NCBI GenBank assembly: GCA_009782475.1
Contig: WRIZ01000015.1
Coordinates: forward strand, 1-47,476
Length of the DNA: 47,476 nt
DNA from: Oscillospiraceae bacterium
GTDB lineage: Bacteria > Bacillota > Clostridia > Oscillospirales > UBA929
Direction: 5' to 3'
Under the pieces are notes generated by a model. That model ran no database searches. It saw only the letters and a list, made by a program, of their open reading frames with translations, and was not told the DNA's origin. Position numbers and translations under genes: made by a program. Below, in pieces: positions 15,061 through 22,614 of the stretch. Numbering within the stretch: position 1 is the first letter of the stretch; the number at the start of each line of letters is the position of its first letter.

Positions 15061-15813
15061 TTAGTAAACGTAACCGCAATATTGATCTACAGTTATTATT
15101 GTGTGAAATGTGTTTGAATCTCTCTGATAGTAAGGATTCGCGCCAGGGGTAATATATCCAATCCACGGATCCGCCACTTGAAAATAGCCCTTATCATCTC
15201 TTGCCGCATTCAGGGCTACCGCGTGTCCTTGCGTAGTGTACGGCCAATCATCACTTGCCGTTACAAAAATGCTAAGAACAGCAGGAGCCTTAAAAGTTGT
15301 TATGGCTGCGTGAAAATTGCTTTCCATCGTGGTCTTTGTTGTTGAATAATCCCGTGTTACGTATGAATTCTTATTTTGATTGTTGTTAAGGTATGGCCGC
15401 ATTTCAGAAAAGCTGCCTCCTGTTGTTTGCCCAACTTTCATAGCTTTTGCTATGTCTGCTTGGCTATCACTGCTTCCCATTAAGTATTGAATAACAGCTT
15501 TAGCCACCGCAGGCATACAATAACTCGAATTCTGCTGCGCATAACAAATATATGTACCGGGAAGATGTGACCAAGTCGTTGCACGAGACGTTATTTGTGG
15601 TGTTGAAGGGCCAAGATCAAGTAGTTTTTCCAAAATAGCAGTTTGAGCTGCCGTATTTAACCCCGCAGCACTTAATTCAGCGAGCTGCTCTTCAAGTGAA
15701 GACAGCGGAGTTTCCTTAAGACAACCCGCCGGAACGCTTTCGGCAAATACCTGAACATTCGCAGATAGCAATATCGCACAAGCCAATGCGAGAGAAATGA
15801 TACGCTTTTTCAT
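15061..15813 (-). CDS. Secreted C39-like cysteine protease family protein
   Basis: This is a 250-residue exported protein with a signal peptide to about residue 24 (VFAES). The mature part has the C39-like papain-fold layout: Cys99 in QNSSYCMPAV, the His in TQGHAVALNAA near residue 196, and DPW near residue 219. A disulfide or regulatory Cys90 precedes the active site. Such proteins act outside the cell on peptides or as bacteriocin-type proteases. AAAGGAGAG precedes the ATG at 15813. The promoter carries tandem Spo0A boxes, so expression probably follows entry into sporulation or stationary phase. Confidence 0.75.
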   Translation of the reverse strand: MKKRIISLALACAILLSANVQVFAESVPAGCLKETPLSSLEEQLAELSAAGLNTAAQTAILEKLLDLGPSTPQITSRATTWSHLPGTYICYAQQNSSYCMPAVAKAVIQYLMGSSDSQADIAKAMKVGQTTGGSFSEMRPYLNNNQNKNSYVTRDYSTTKTTMESNFHAAITTFKAPAVLSIFVTASDDWPYTTQGHAVALNAARDDKGYFQVADPWIGYITPGANPYYQRDSNTFHTIITVDQYCGYVY

Positions 15814-15939
15814 TAGTGAACTCTCCTTTAATTAAATTGTGACGCCTTGAAATAGCGAAGGTATGTATTTTTGCCCTTCATCCCGCAATCCGTTTCATCG
15901 AGAACCACTCCTTTGTTGTTCTTTGTAGTATTCTGTTGT

Positions 15940-15970
15940 ATTATATATCACATTATCTAAAAATTTGCAA
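15940..15970 (-). promoter_or_regulatory. Promoter of the C39-like/lipoprotein operon
   Basis: Minus strand: TTGCAA (15965-15970), a long 19-bp spacer, TATAAT (15940-15945). An over-long spacer is typical of sigma-A promoters that need Spo0A, such as spoIIG. Confidence 0.6.
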
Positions 15971-15979
15971 TAAAAATCG

Positions 15980-15998
15980 TTCGACAAGTTTCGACAAA
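15980..15998 (-). promoter_or_regulatory. Tandem Spo0A boxes
   Basis: Minus strand: TTTGTCGAA (15990-15998) is a perfect 0A box and CTTGTCGAA (15980-15988) matches 8 of 9 positions, 10 bp apart in the same direction. They lie 10 bp beyond the -35, the usual position for activation. Confidence 0.7.
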
Positions 15999-16058
15999 GA
16001 ATAACAATCGTGCTCTTTTGGCACCGCCTCCTATAACACTTTTATCCGAATTGGAGCC

Positions 16059-16087
16059 TTGTGCATTTCCCTTTGCCGTGGTATAAT
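16059..16087 (+). promoter_or_regulatory. Sigma-A promoter with extended -10
   Basis: TTGTGC (16059-16064), 17-bp spacer, TATAAT (16082-16087) preceded by TGG. It rules out translation starts upstream of about 16095. Confidence 0.7.
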
Positions 16088-16126
16088 TTCTTCATCGGTT
16101 CATATTCTGTTTGGGGGGAGTGCGGC

Positions 16127-16366
16127 GTGCCTGTTTCCAGATCATCCGTAGGGCTGCAAAGGGAAATCCAAACCGGCGGGAGGGACGCGGGCTCCGCTTA
16201 CTGCCGCGCCTGGCAGAAAGAGATCACCGATCAGGGGAACACCCTCAACCAGCTGCTGAGATCGCAAAAAATCGATAACAAGACCTTTAACGTACATAGG
16301 CTTGAACTGAACAAGCAGACGCAGGAATTGAACAGCTGCGTTGCCGTGCTCAATAAGAAAACATAA
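16127..16366 (+). CDS. Small charged protein, function unknown
   Basis: This is a 79-residue hydrophilic protein beginning at GTG 16127 behind GGGGGGAG. The second half (QGNTLNQLLRSQKIDNKTFNVHRLELNKQTQELN) is predicted helical with coiled-coil character. It has no signal peptide. It is a single-gene unit with a promoter (16059-16087) and a terminator (16382-16408). I recognise no family. Confidence 0.65.
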   Translation: MPVSRSSVGLQREIQTGGRDAGSAYCRAWQKEITDQGNTLNQLLRSQKIDNKTFNVHRLELNKQTQELNSCVAVLNKKT

Positions 16367-16381
16367 ATTGGCTCCTTGCAT

Positions 16382-16408
16382 AGAATGTCTTGCAGACATT
16401 CTTTTTTT
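16382..16408 (+). terminator. Intrinsic terminator
   Basis: A 9-bp perfect stem (AGAATGTCT with AGACATTCT, loop TGC) runs straight into a T tract at 16402-16408. Confidence 0.9.
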
Positions 16409-16431
16409 ATGGTAAAATACCGAGGTGGCTC

Positions 16432-17241
16432 ATGTTTATTTTCGACGCGCATTGCGACACCCTCTCCACCGGCCGCCCGCTGTGGCGCAACGAAGGGCAT
16501 GTTGACATAGAACGGCTGCGCGACCGCGGCCCGGGCATACAGGTTATGGCGGCGTTCGGCAAAGACCAGCTGACCCAGCTTGACCGCCTTTCGGCCGTTT
16601 CCGACAGCTTCAACTGCTCCTTGCTGCCCGCTGTGGAAGGCGGCGACACCATCCAATCCCTGTCCGACCTCAAGCCCTTTTTGGCTAGGAAGCCTGTTTT
16701 TTTCAGCTTGACATGGAATCACGACAACGCTCTCGCGGGCGGCTGCCGCGGCTCGGGCGGCGGGCTGACTCCCTTGGGGCGGGATGTGATCAAGGCGTTG
16801 GAAGACGCGGGCGCGCTGATTGACTTGTCCCACGCCTCCGAGCATACCTTTTGGGAAGCATTGGTCACATGCAAGCTCCCCCCGGTTGTGACCCACGCCT
16901 GCTGTGCGGCACTCTGCCCCCATCCGCGCAACCTGACCGACCATCAGCTGAAAGCGTTGGCGCAGGCAGGCGGCGTGTTGGGCGTCACCTTTTATCCGCC
17001 CTTCCTCACAGGTTCCGACGACGCTTCCGCCGATGATGTGATACGCCATATCTCCCACGCCGTTGACATCATGGGAGCCGGGCATGTCGGGCTGGGCAGC
17101 GATTTTGACGGCTGCGAGATTCTCCCCGCCGGTCTATCCGGCGTACAGGACGTCCCCGCGCTGATCAAGTCACTGCCGTTCTCTTATGAGGAAACGGAGC
17201 TGATTGCGGGGGGGAGTTTTCTGCAAATCGTCGCTCTTTGA
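16432..17241 (+). CDS. Membrane dipeptidase-type peptidase, family M19
   Basis: This 269-residue zinc dipeptidase has the TIM-barrel metal ligands in order: His7-x-Asp9 (DAHCDT), Glu69 (PAVEGG), His in DLSHAS, His in VTHA, and the final GLGSDFDG. It hydrolyses dipeptides, often with D-residues at the C-terminal side. It has no signal peptide, so it is probably cytoplasmic. It is shorter than typical 300-320-residue bacterial homologues and ends in SFLQIVAL. The ATG at 16432 follows GAGGTGG. It begins a four-gene run reaching the dCMP deaminase. Confidence 0.85.
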   Translation: MFIFDAHCDTLSTGRPLWRNEGHVDIERLRDRGPGIQVMAAFGKDQLTQLDRLSAVSDSFNCSLLPAVEGGDTIQSLSDLKPFLARKPVFFSLTWNHDNALAGGCRGSGGGLTPLGRDVIKALEDAGALIDLSHASEHTFWEALVTCKLPPVVTHACCAALCPHPRNLTDHQLKALAQAGGVLGVTFYPPFLTGSDDASADDVIRHISHAVDIMGAGHVGLGSDFDGCEILPAGLSGVQDVPALIKSLPFSYEETELIAGGSFLQIVAL

Positions 17242-17250
17242 CGGGAGGAA

Positions 17251-17793
17251 TTGATTATACTTCCGAATAAACTGCCCCAGCGGAACGGACGCAGACGGAA
17301 ACATCGGGTTTTGCTGACGGTTTTTGGCTCTCTGCTGGTCGTACTGGCCACCTTTGGTTTTTGGCAGCGGGAAACCATTTATTTCATCATTCACCCGGAC
17401 AAGATTCAAATCAAACCGGCCGGAGAGATCCGCGCCGCGCTGAAGGCCGGGGACGCAGGCGTTTTCTCTTACACCGTGCTGAATGATGCGGTGGAGATCG
17501 ATGTAACGCTGGATACGGCGTTCCGACGCCTTGACGCCCGGTTCAACGCCGTCAAAGCCCCGGTCAACGGTGTATTCGACGCGATCGGCAAGGCGCAGGA
17601 GATTTTGTCTCCCTATCTTTCGCCGCCGGAAGTCAAAGCCCTGTGTTTTATCCTGAGCATGGAGATACCCGCTTACGCGGGCGGCGAAACGCTTGATTAT
17701 ACACGGTCTATAGGCAATGTGACCATTACTATAACCGGCAGCTTGCGCACAGGAGAAATGGCTGTTGTTTGCCTCGGGGAGGGATCGAGTTGA
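17251..17793 (+). CDS. Membrane-anchored protein, function unknown
   Basis: This is a 180-residue protein with a basic N-terminus (RNGRRRKHR), one transmembrane helix near residues 20-42, and an extracytoplasmic domain of about 135 residues without known motifs. The start is uncertain: TTG at 17251 lies only 2 nt after GGGAGG, while the codon at ideal distance is ATA (17257), so a lost ATG is possible. Its stop overlaps the TTG start of the next gene, which argues for one operon. Confidence 0.65.
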   Translation: MIILPNKLPQRNGRRRKHRVLLTVFGSLLVVLATFGFWQRETIYFIIHPDKIQIKPAGEIRAALKAGDAGVFSYTVLNDAVEIDVTLDTAFRRLDARFNAVKAPVNGVFDAIGKAQEILSPYLSPPEVKALCFILSMEIPAYAGGETLDYTRSIGNVTITITGSLRTGEMAVVCLGEGSS

Positions 17794-18338
17794 CCAATCA
17801 AACGGACAAGCAGAAAGATAAGACGGGAGCCCTTTTCTTCGGGCTGACCGGAGCCGCCGTATCGGTCTTTGTGCCGATACTCTTTGCCGCCGCGGGCTTT
17901 TTGGCGTTTGCCCCATGGCTGAACATTGCCTCGGCGGTTGTGCTTACCCCGGCCGCCTTGACCGTTCTGTATTGGGTTTTCTCGAAGAAGACGCGTATGC
18001 AGGTCATGTTTTCCCGCTGTCTGACCGCCGCCATGTCGGCGTTGGGAGCCTATCTGTATATCTGCATGATGACCGGGATGCTTTCGGGAATTTTCGGAGC
18101 CATCCCGCTCGAATCCATCGACATGCGGGAATACGAACTGACGGAGGTCTTGAGCGGCGTGCCGACAGGACTGGCAAACGGCATAGCGTACTTGGTCTCT
18201 CCCGGTACCCTTTGGCAGGATGTCACCGCCTGGGTGGACGGGGGCTGGCCGCTGATTGCCGCTGCCGCGCTGTTCGCCCAAATCGGCCTTCCGCAGCTCT
18301 TTATCCGCAGGCCGCCGGAAGAAACGCCGCAATTTTAA
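17790..18338 (+). CDS. Integral membrane protein, function unknown
   Basis: This is a 182-residue protein with hydrophobic helices near residues 15-40, 42-62, 73-100 and 145-170. TTG at 17790 is preceded by GGGGAGGG at 6 nt and overlaps the upstream stop codon (TTGA), showing translational coupling. The C-terminus (RRPPEETPQF) is cytoplasmic by the positive-inside rule. I recognise no family. Confidence 0.7.
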   Translation: MTNQTDKQKDKTGALFFGLTGAAVSVFVPILFAAAGFLAFAPWLNIASAVVLTPAALTVLYWVFSKKTRMQVMFSRCLTAAMSALGAYLYICMMTGMLSGIFGAIPLESIDMREYELTEVLSGVPTGLANGIAYLVSPGTLWQDVTAWVDGGWPLIAAAALFAQIGLPQLFIRRPPEETPQF

Positions 18339-18350
18339 CGGGGGGAAAGC

Positions 18351-18818
18351 ATGATGCGTACCTGTAAAGAGAACTATTATTTAGACATTGCCGAAACGGT
18401 GCTGGAACGCGGGACATGCCTGCGCCGCAACTACGGAGCCGTCATTGTCAAAAATGACGTTATCGTCTCGACCGGCTACGCGGGCGCGCCGCGCGGGCGG
18501 CAAAACTGTACCGACCTCGGAGCCTGCAACCGCAACAAGCACAATGTGCCGCGCGGCGAACGGTATGAGATGTGCCGCAGCGTTCATGCCGAAGCCAACG
18601 CCATCATCGCCGCCGACCGGGAACAGATGCTGGGTGCAACCCTCTATCTCACCGGACACGGCGAAACCGGCGAACTGCTCGAAGACGCCTACCCCTGCTC
18701 CATGTGCCAGCGTCTCATCATCAACGCGGGCATCTCCCGGGTCATCTGCCGCGTCACGCCGGAGAAATACCTAGTGATCAACGTCAGGGACTGGATCGAT
18801 CAGGACGATACCCTGTGA
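18351..18818 (+). CDS. dCMP deaminase family protein (ComEB-like)
   Basis: This is a 155-residue zinc deaminase. The catalytic motif HAE is at residues 79-81 (SVHAEANAI), and the zinc Cys pair PCSMC is at 115-119. The N-terminal YGAVIVKNDVIVSTGYAGAPRG is the nucleotide-binding core. dCMP deaminase supplies dUMP for thymidylate synthesis; the Bacillus homologue is encoded in the comE operon but is not needed for uptake. It is the last gene of the run and is closed by a terminator at 18828-18849. Confidence 0.88.
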   Translation: MMRTCKENYYLDIAETVLERGTCLRRNYGAVIVKNDVIVSTGYAGAPRGRQNCTDLGACNRNKHNVPRGERYEMCRSVHAEANAIIAADREQMLGATLYLTGHGETGELLEDAYPCSMCQRLIINAGISRVICRVTPEKYLVINVRDWIDQDDTL

Positions 18819-18827
18819 ACAGGCCGA

Positions 18828-18849
18828 CCCCGCCGCAAGGCGGGGTTTT
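18828..18849 (+). terminator. Intrinsic terminator after dCMP deaminase
   Basis: A 7-bp GC stem (CCCCGCC with GGCGGGG, loop GCAA) followed by TTTT. Confidence 0.85.
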
Positions 18850-18861
18850 CATTAAGAAAAT

Positions 18862-18906
18862 TGTAAGGATTTTATAGATTCGTCTGTAAGATTCCTTTGG
18901 TATGAT
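18862..18906 (+). promoter_or_regulatory. Promoter of the two-component system with TGTAAG operator repeats
   Basis: TATGAT (18901-18906) is a -10 with no good -35. Two direct half-sites, TGTAAGGAT (18862-18870) and TGTAAGATT (18885-18893), lie 23 bp apart, where an OmpR-type regulator would bind. This suggests positive autoregulation by the adjacent response regulator. Confidence 0.5.
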
Positions 18907-18910
18907 GAAC

Positions 18911-19011
18911 TCCTCCCGCCGCCTGAAGGCGGCACTCTCCTCTCAGAGGAGGGCAAAAGAGCCTCCCTCTCAGAGGGAGGTGTCTGCGAAGCAGACGGAG
19001 GGAGGGAAAGG
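18911..19011. repeat. REP-like palindromic repeat pair in the leader of the two-component system
   Basis: Unit 2 (18911-18955: CTCCTCCCGCCGCC, small hairpin, CTCCTCTCAGAGGAG) and unit 1 (CCTCCCTCTCAGAGGGAGG, hairpin TCTGCGAAGCAGA, GGAGGGAG) lie side by side. Both recur in reverse order at 41016-41125, and a relative lies at 28846-28935. The repeat lies downstream of the -10, so it is probably transcribed as 5' leader. Confidence 0.75.
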
Positions 19012-19022
19012 AGGTTGACTCA

Positions 19023-19712
19023 ATGACCATCCTGGTATGCGATGGCGACCGCGAGATCGCCGAGGCCATCGGTATCTATCTGCGCCACGAGGGGTATGAC
19101 GTCCTGCTGGCGCACTCCGGCCCCGAGGCGGTGAACGCGGCGCGGGAGAACGACGTGCAGCTGATCGTCATGGACGTGATGATGCCCGGCTTCGACGGCA
19201 TCCGCGCCACATTGAAAATCAGGGAGGGCAATAATGTGCCCATCCTGATGCTCTCGGCCAAGAGCGAAGACACCGATAAAATCCTCGGCCTCGGCATGGG
19301 TGCGGATGACTATTTGACCAAGCCGTTCAACCCGCTGGAACTGATCGCTCGTGTGAAAAGCCTGCTGCGGCGGTATACCCAGCTGGGCGCGAAAAGCGAA
19401 ACGCCCTCGGTTTACATGAGCGGCGGGCTGGAGCTGGACGAGGAGAGCAAAGCGGTGACGGTAGACGGAGAGCCTGTGCGGCTGACGCCTGTGGAGTATA
19501 AAATCCTGTCGTTCCTGCTGAAAAACGCCGGGCGTGTTTATTCCATCGCGCAAATCTATGAAAACGTGTGGGACGAACCGGCGTTCAGCCCGGAGAACAC
19601 GGTGGCTGTCCACATCCGGCGCATCCGCGAAAAGATTGAGATCGACCCGAAAAACCCGAAATACTTAAAGGTGGTGTGGGGCATTGGCTACAAAATTGAA
19701 AAAATTTCGTGA
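19023..19712 (+). CDS. OmpR/VanR-family response regulator
   Basis: This is a 229-residue DNA-binding regulator. The receiver domain spans residues 1-118 with acidic pocket Asp7/Asp9, phosphoacceptor Asp51 (LIVMDVMMPG) and the Lys in YLTKPF. A winged helix-turn-helix occupies residues about 130-228 (RLTPVEYKILSFLL, NTVAVHIRRIREKI, VWGIGYKI). AGGAGG precedes the ATG. It overlaps the kinase gene by 29 nt. The paired TGTAAG sites upstream are candidate targets. Confidence 0.93.
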   Translation: MTILVCDGDREIAEAIGIYLRHEGYDVLLAHSGPEAVNAARENDVQLIVMDVMMPGFDGIRATLKIREGNNVPILMLSAKSEDTDKILGLGMGADDYLTKPFNPLELIARVKSLLRRYTQLGAKSETPSVYMSGGLELDEESKAVTVDGEPVRLTPVEYKILSFLLKNAGRVYSIAQIYENVWDEPAFSPENTVAVHIRRIREKIEIDPKNPKYLKVVWGIGYKIEKIS

Positions 19713-21885
19713 GAATGGTCACAAGAAAGAAGCGTTAAACGGCTTTTTCCGTCACTGGGCGGTCAAGGCGGCGGCGTTCGTGCTGTTCGTTGTCTGCTGT
19801 GCGGCATTTGTTGTAACGGGCTTCCGTTTCGATTCGGAGTGGTATCCCGATTACCCCCCATATACATGGGAAGAAGGACGCGGCGTTAAGTTCGATTATT
19901 TGGCGGGACGGGCATACAAAGACAGTCAAGCCTTGCACTGGGACGCGCACCACCAGCTCAACACCGTATTAGACTACACGGGCTGGAACGAGACTTCACA
20001 GGAAAGGTCGGATAGGGTCGTCCGGGAAAACGCCTCTTATTTGGATGGTTTGGAGGGGGTGCTATATTATGTCCGCACGCCTTACCGAACGATCACCAAC
20101 TACAATATGACACCGGAGGAATACAAAAAGCTCCCTGTTTGGATTCTAAAAAGCGGCGACGAAAACGGGACGTCAACTATATATGGGGGGTTCTGGCATA
20201 GCAGCCCGCCGTATTATCAGAATTTTGACTTTGTGAATAACACATCCGAGCCGATTCGGCCAAGACACCCGCATGATGATTATAATTTCGACTATGTCAA
20301 CGATGATGAATATAATCAGAAAATGCGGGAGTACGAAGCAGCCTTGCAAAAGTACGAAAAGGAATCGCGGGAATACTGGGAGGACTATGAAGCCGCTGAA
20401 AAAGTATATTACAGGCAGTATGAGTATCGTTTTGCCCTAACCGAAGAAAATGTGTCGGCGAGGGCTGCGGTATATGCGAAATATGAGGGCGTCTTTTGGA
20501 AATATACCGTAAGGCTCATCTTCTTTGGCTTGATCGCACTGATTTGCCTGCTCTATCTCTGTATCGTTGCCGGGCGCAAACCGGAAACAAGCGGCGTGCA
20601 TCTGTCGTTTTGGGATAAACCCTGGCTGGACATTTCGCTCTGCGCCATTGTTTTGATCATCGCACTGTCGGCTTTATGGCTCAATGAACTGTGGAGGCAT
20701 AAACCCTCCGAGGATGTTTTCAACCGGGTCATCAGTTACCTCTCGGTTGCCGCCGCCGTTTTCGCCGCCGCCGGGTTGTGGTGGCTCCTTTCGGCGGTCA
20801 AACGGCTCAAAGCCCGCTCGTTCTTGCGGCACACGTTGATTTACAACCTGCTGGCATGGATATTCCGCCCATTTATGCGGTTCTGCCGAGCCGTCATCAA
20901 TGGCGCGCCGCTGACGGTGCAGATTGGGATTGGCGTTGTTGTCTACGGTATTCTTGTACTCCTTTTCGCCGCCTCCGGTTTCTCAAGCTCGCAGGGCTGG
21001 CTCTTCATTCTCTTCCTGTGCGTTATCGCGGCAACGGTGTATTTCGTTTGGAAAGCGCATCATTTGGCAAATGTCGCAAAGGGGATTGATCGCCTCGCAA
21101 AAGGCGATTACCAAACCCCCGTCCCGGAGAACGGGAAAGGCGTGTTGAAGACAATGGCGCAGAACGTCAACGCCGCCACCGGCGGGTTGAAAGCTGCCGT
21201 GGAGAAAGAGCTGACAGGCCAGCGGTTCAAGGCCGAGCTGATCACCAATGTTTCGCACGATTTGCGGACGCCGCTGACCTCGGTGATCACCTATGCCGAC
21301 CTCTTGCAGTCCGAAGGTTTATCGTCGCCGGACGCAAGTAAATACCTGGAAATCATTCAAAGCAAAGCCCGGCGGCTCCAAGTTCTGACAGAAGACCTCT
21401 TCGAGGCGTCCAAAGCCTCGTCGGGCGAGACACGCGCCCTCCTTGCGCCGCTGGAGATCGGCCAGCTGATCCAACAGACGCTGGGCGAGATGGGCGACCG
21501 ACTGAGCGCGGCAGGGCTGGAAGTCCGCGTTTCAGGCGGATGCGGGCAGGCGATGGCCGACGCAAAACTGATGTCCCGCGTCTTTGAGAACCTTCTTCGC
21601 AATATGGAGAAATACGCGTTGGCGGGCACCCGGGTTTACATTGACATGGCGAACGAACAAACGCAGTGCGTGATCACCCTGCGCAACATCTCAGCCTCGC
21701 CGCTCGAAGGCCAAGCCGAACGGCTGGCCGAACGTTTCACCCGGGGCGACGAGGCGCGCTCCACCGAAGGCAGCGGCTTGGGTCTTGCCATCGTCAAGAG
21801 CTTTATGGAATTGCAGAACGGGTCTTGCTCTATCTCGGTTGACGGCGATCTATTTAAGGTTACATTAGGCTTACCGTTAGCGTAA
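19684..21885 (+). CDS. Sensor histidine kinase with large extracytoplasmic domain
   Basis: This is a 733-residue kinase. The first membrane helix is at about 27-48, followed by an extracytoplasmic domain of about 220 residues rich in Tyr, Asp and Glu. Five or so helices lie between about 275 and 460, then a short HAMP-like segment. The HisKA box VSHDLRTPLTS has His525, and the ATPase domain has N-box VFENLLRNMEKYA and G-box GSGLGLAIVKSF. The layout resembles VanS-type cell-envelope sensors but with extra membrane helices. The TTG start at 19684 lies inside the regulator gene; TTG at 19696 is an alternative. The signal is unknown. Confidence 0.9.
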   Translation: MATKLKKFRENGHKKEALNGFFRHWAVKAAAFVLFVVCCAAFVVTGFRFDSEWYPDYPPYTWEEGRGVKFDYLAGRAYKDSQALHWDAHHQLNTVLDYTGWNETSQERSDRVVRENASYLDGLEGVLYYVRTPYRTITNYNMTPEEYKKLPVWILKSGDENGTSTIYGGFWHSSPPYYQNFDFVNNTSEPIRPRHPHDDYNFDYVNDDEYNQKMREYEAALQKYEKESREYWEDYEAAEKVYYRQYEYRFALTEENVSARAAVYAKYEGVFWKYTVRLIFFGLIALICLLYLCIVAGRKPETSGVHLSFWDKPWLDISLCAIVLIIALSALWLNELWRHKPSEDVFNRVISYLSVAAAVFAAAGLWWLLSAVKRLKARSFLRHTLIYNLLAWIFRPFMRFCRAVINGAPLTVQIGIGVVVYGILVLLFAASGFSSSQGWLFILFLCVIAATVYFVWKAHHLANVAKGIDRLAKGDYQTPVPENGKGVLKTMAQNVNAATGGLKAAVEKELTGQRFKAELITNVSHDLRTPLTSVITYADLLQSEGLSSPDASKYLEIIQSKARRLQVLTEDLFEASKASSGETRALLAPLEIGQLIQQTLGEMGDRLSAAGLEVRVSGGCGQAMADAKLMSRVFENLLRNMEKYALAGTRVYIDMANEQTQCVITLRNISASPLEGQAERLAERFTRGDEARSTEGSGLGLAIVKSFMELQNGSCSISVDGDLFKVTLGLPLA

Positions 21886-21889
21886 GCGA

Positions 21890-21917
21890 AAGTCCCGCCG
21901 GTTGGCGGGACTTTTCT
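21890..21917 (+). terminator. Intrinsic terminator after the histidine kinase
   Basis: A 10-bp perfect stem (AAGTCCCGCC with GGCGGGACTT, loop GGTT) and a T run. It lies just before the convergent araD end. Confidence 0.9.
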
Positions 21918-21920
21918 TAT

Positions 21921-22601
21921 TTACTTCTTCTGCCCGTAATTCGTTTTCCGTCGGCTAAAATGGCAATTCAGCAGGGCGTCGTCCATGCTTTCAATTTTGG
22001 GGTTGAGCATCCGCGTCAGGTAACAGGATTCCGCGATCTGTTCGAGCACAACAGCGTTGTGGACGGCTTCCATCGGGGATTTCCCCCATGTGAAGGGTCC
22101 GTGGCGGTTGACCAGCACCGCTGGGACGCGCTCGGGGTCTTGCGCGGTCGCTACGATGAGGTTCCCGGTGTTTTCCCCGTACTTTTCGTCCATTTCTTTT
22201 TCTTCGATGGCTCGTGTGACCGGAACCGTCCCGCCGAAATAGTCGGCGTGCGTCGTCCCCATCGGCGGGATGGGCAGCCCTGCCTGCGCAAAGGCGATGG
22301 TGTATGTCGAGTGGGTGTGGGCGATGGCGGAAACGGAGAACGGCCACGCCATATAGATGGCGCGGTGGATCTCGCTGTCGACCGACGGCTCAAGCCGCCC
22401 TTCGACCTTCTGCCCGTCCATGCTCATCACCACCATCAGCTCGGGCTGCAGCTCTTCATACGGCACCCCGCTGGGCTTGATGACAAAGAGCCCCATCCCC
22501 GGTTCAAACCCCGAGACATTGCCCCATGTAAACCGTACAACGCCCTGGGCGGCCAGTTCTTTGTTGGCTTTGCACACCTGACGTTTGAGATCGTTGAGCA
22601 T
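21921..22601 (-). CDS. araD: L-ribulose-5-phosphate 4-epimerase
   Basis: This 226-residue class II aldolase-family epimerase makes D-xylulose 5-phosphate from L-ribulose 5-phosphate. Diagnostic features are TWGNVSG near residue 25, the zinc His pair in AHTHSTY, the long GTTHADYFGGTVPVTR segment and EKYGENTGN, all specific to AraD rather than fuculose aldolase. The ATG at 22601 follows AAGGAGG; longer upstream frames lie in the isomerase gene. It is the second gene after the isomerase, 13 nt apart. Confidence 0.88.
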   Translation of the reverse strand: MLNDLKRQVCKANKELAAQGVVRFTWGNVSGFEPGMGLFVIKPSGVPYEELQPELMVVMSMDGQKVEGRLEPSVDSEIHRAIYMAWPFSVSAIAHTHSTYTIAFAQAGLPIPPMGTTHADYFGGTVPVTRAIEEKEMDEKYGENTGNLIVATAQDPERVPAVLVNRHGPFTWGKSPMEAVHNAVVLEQIAESCYLTRMLNPKIESMDDALLNCHFSRRKTNYGQKK

Positions 22602-22614
22602 GATTCGTTCCTCC

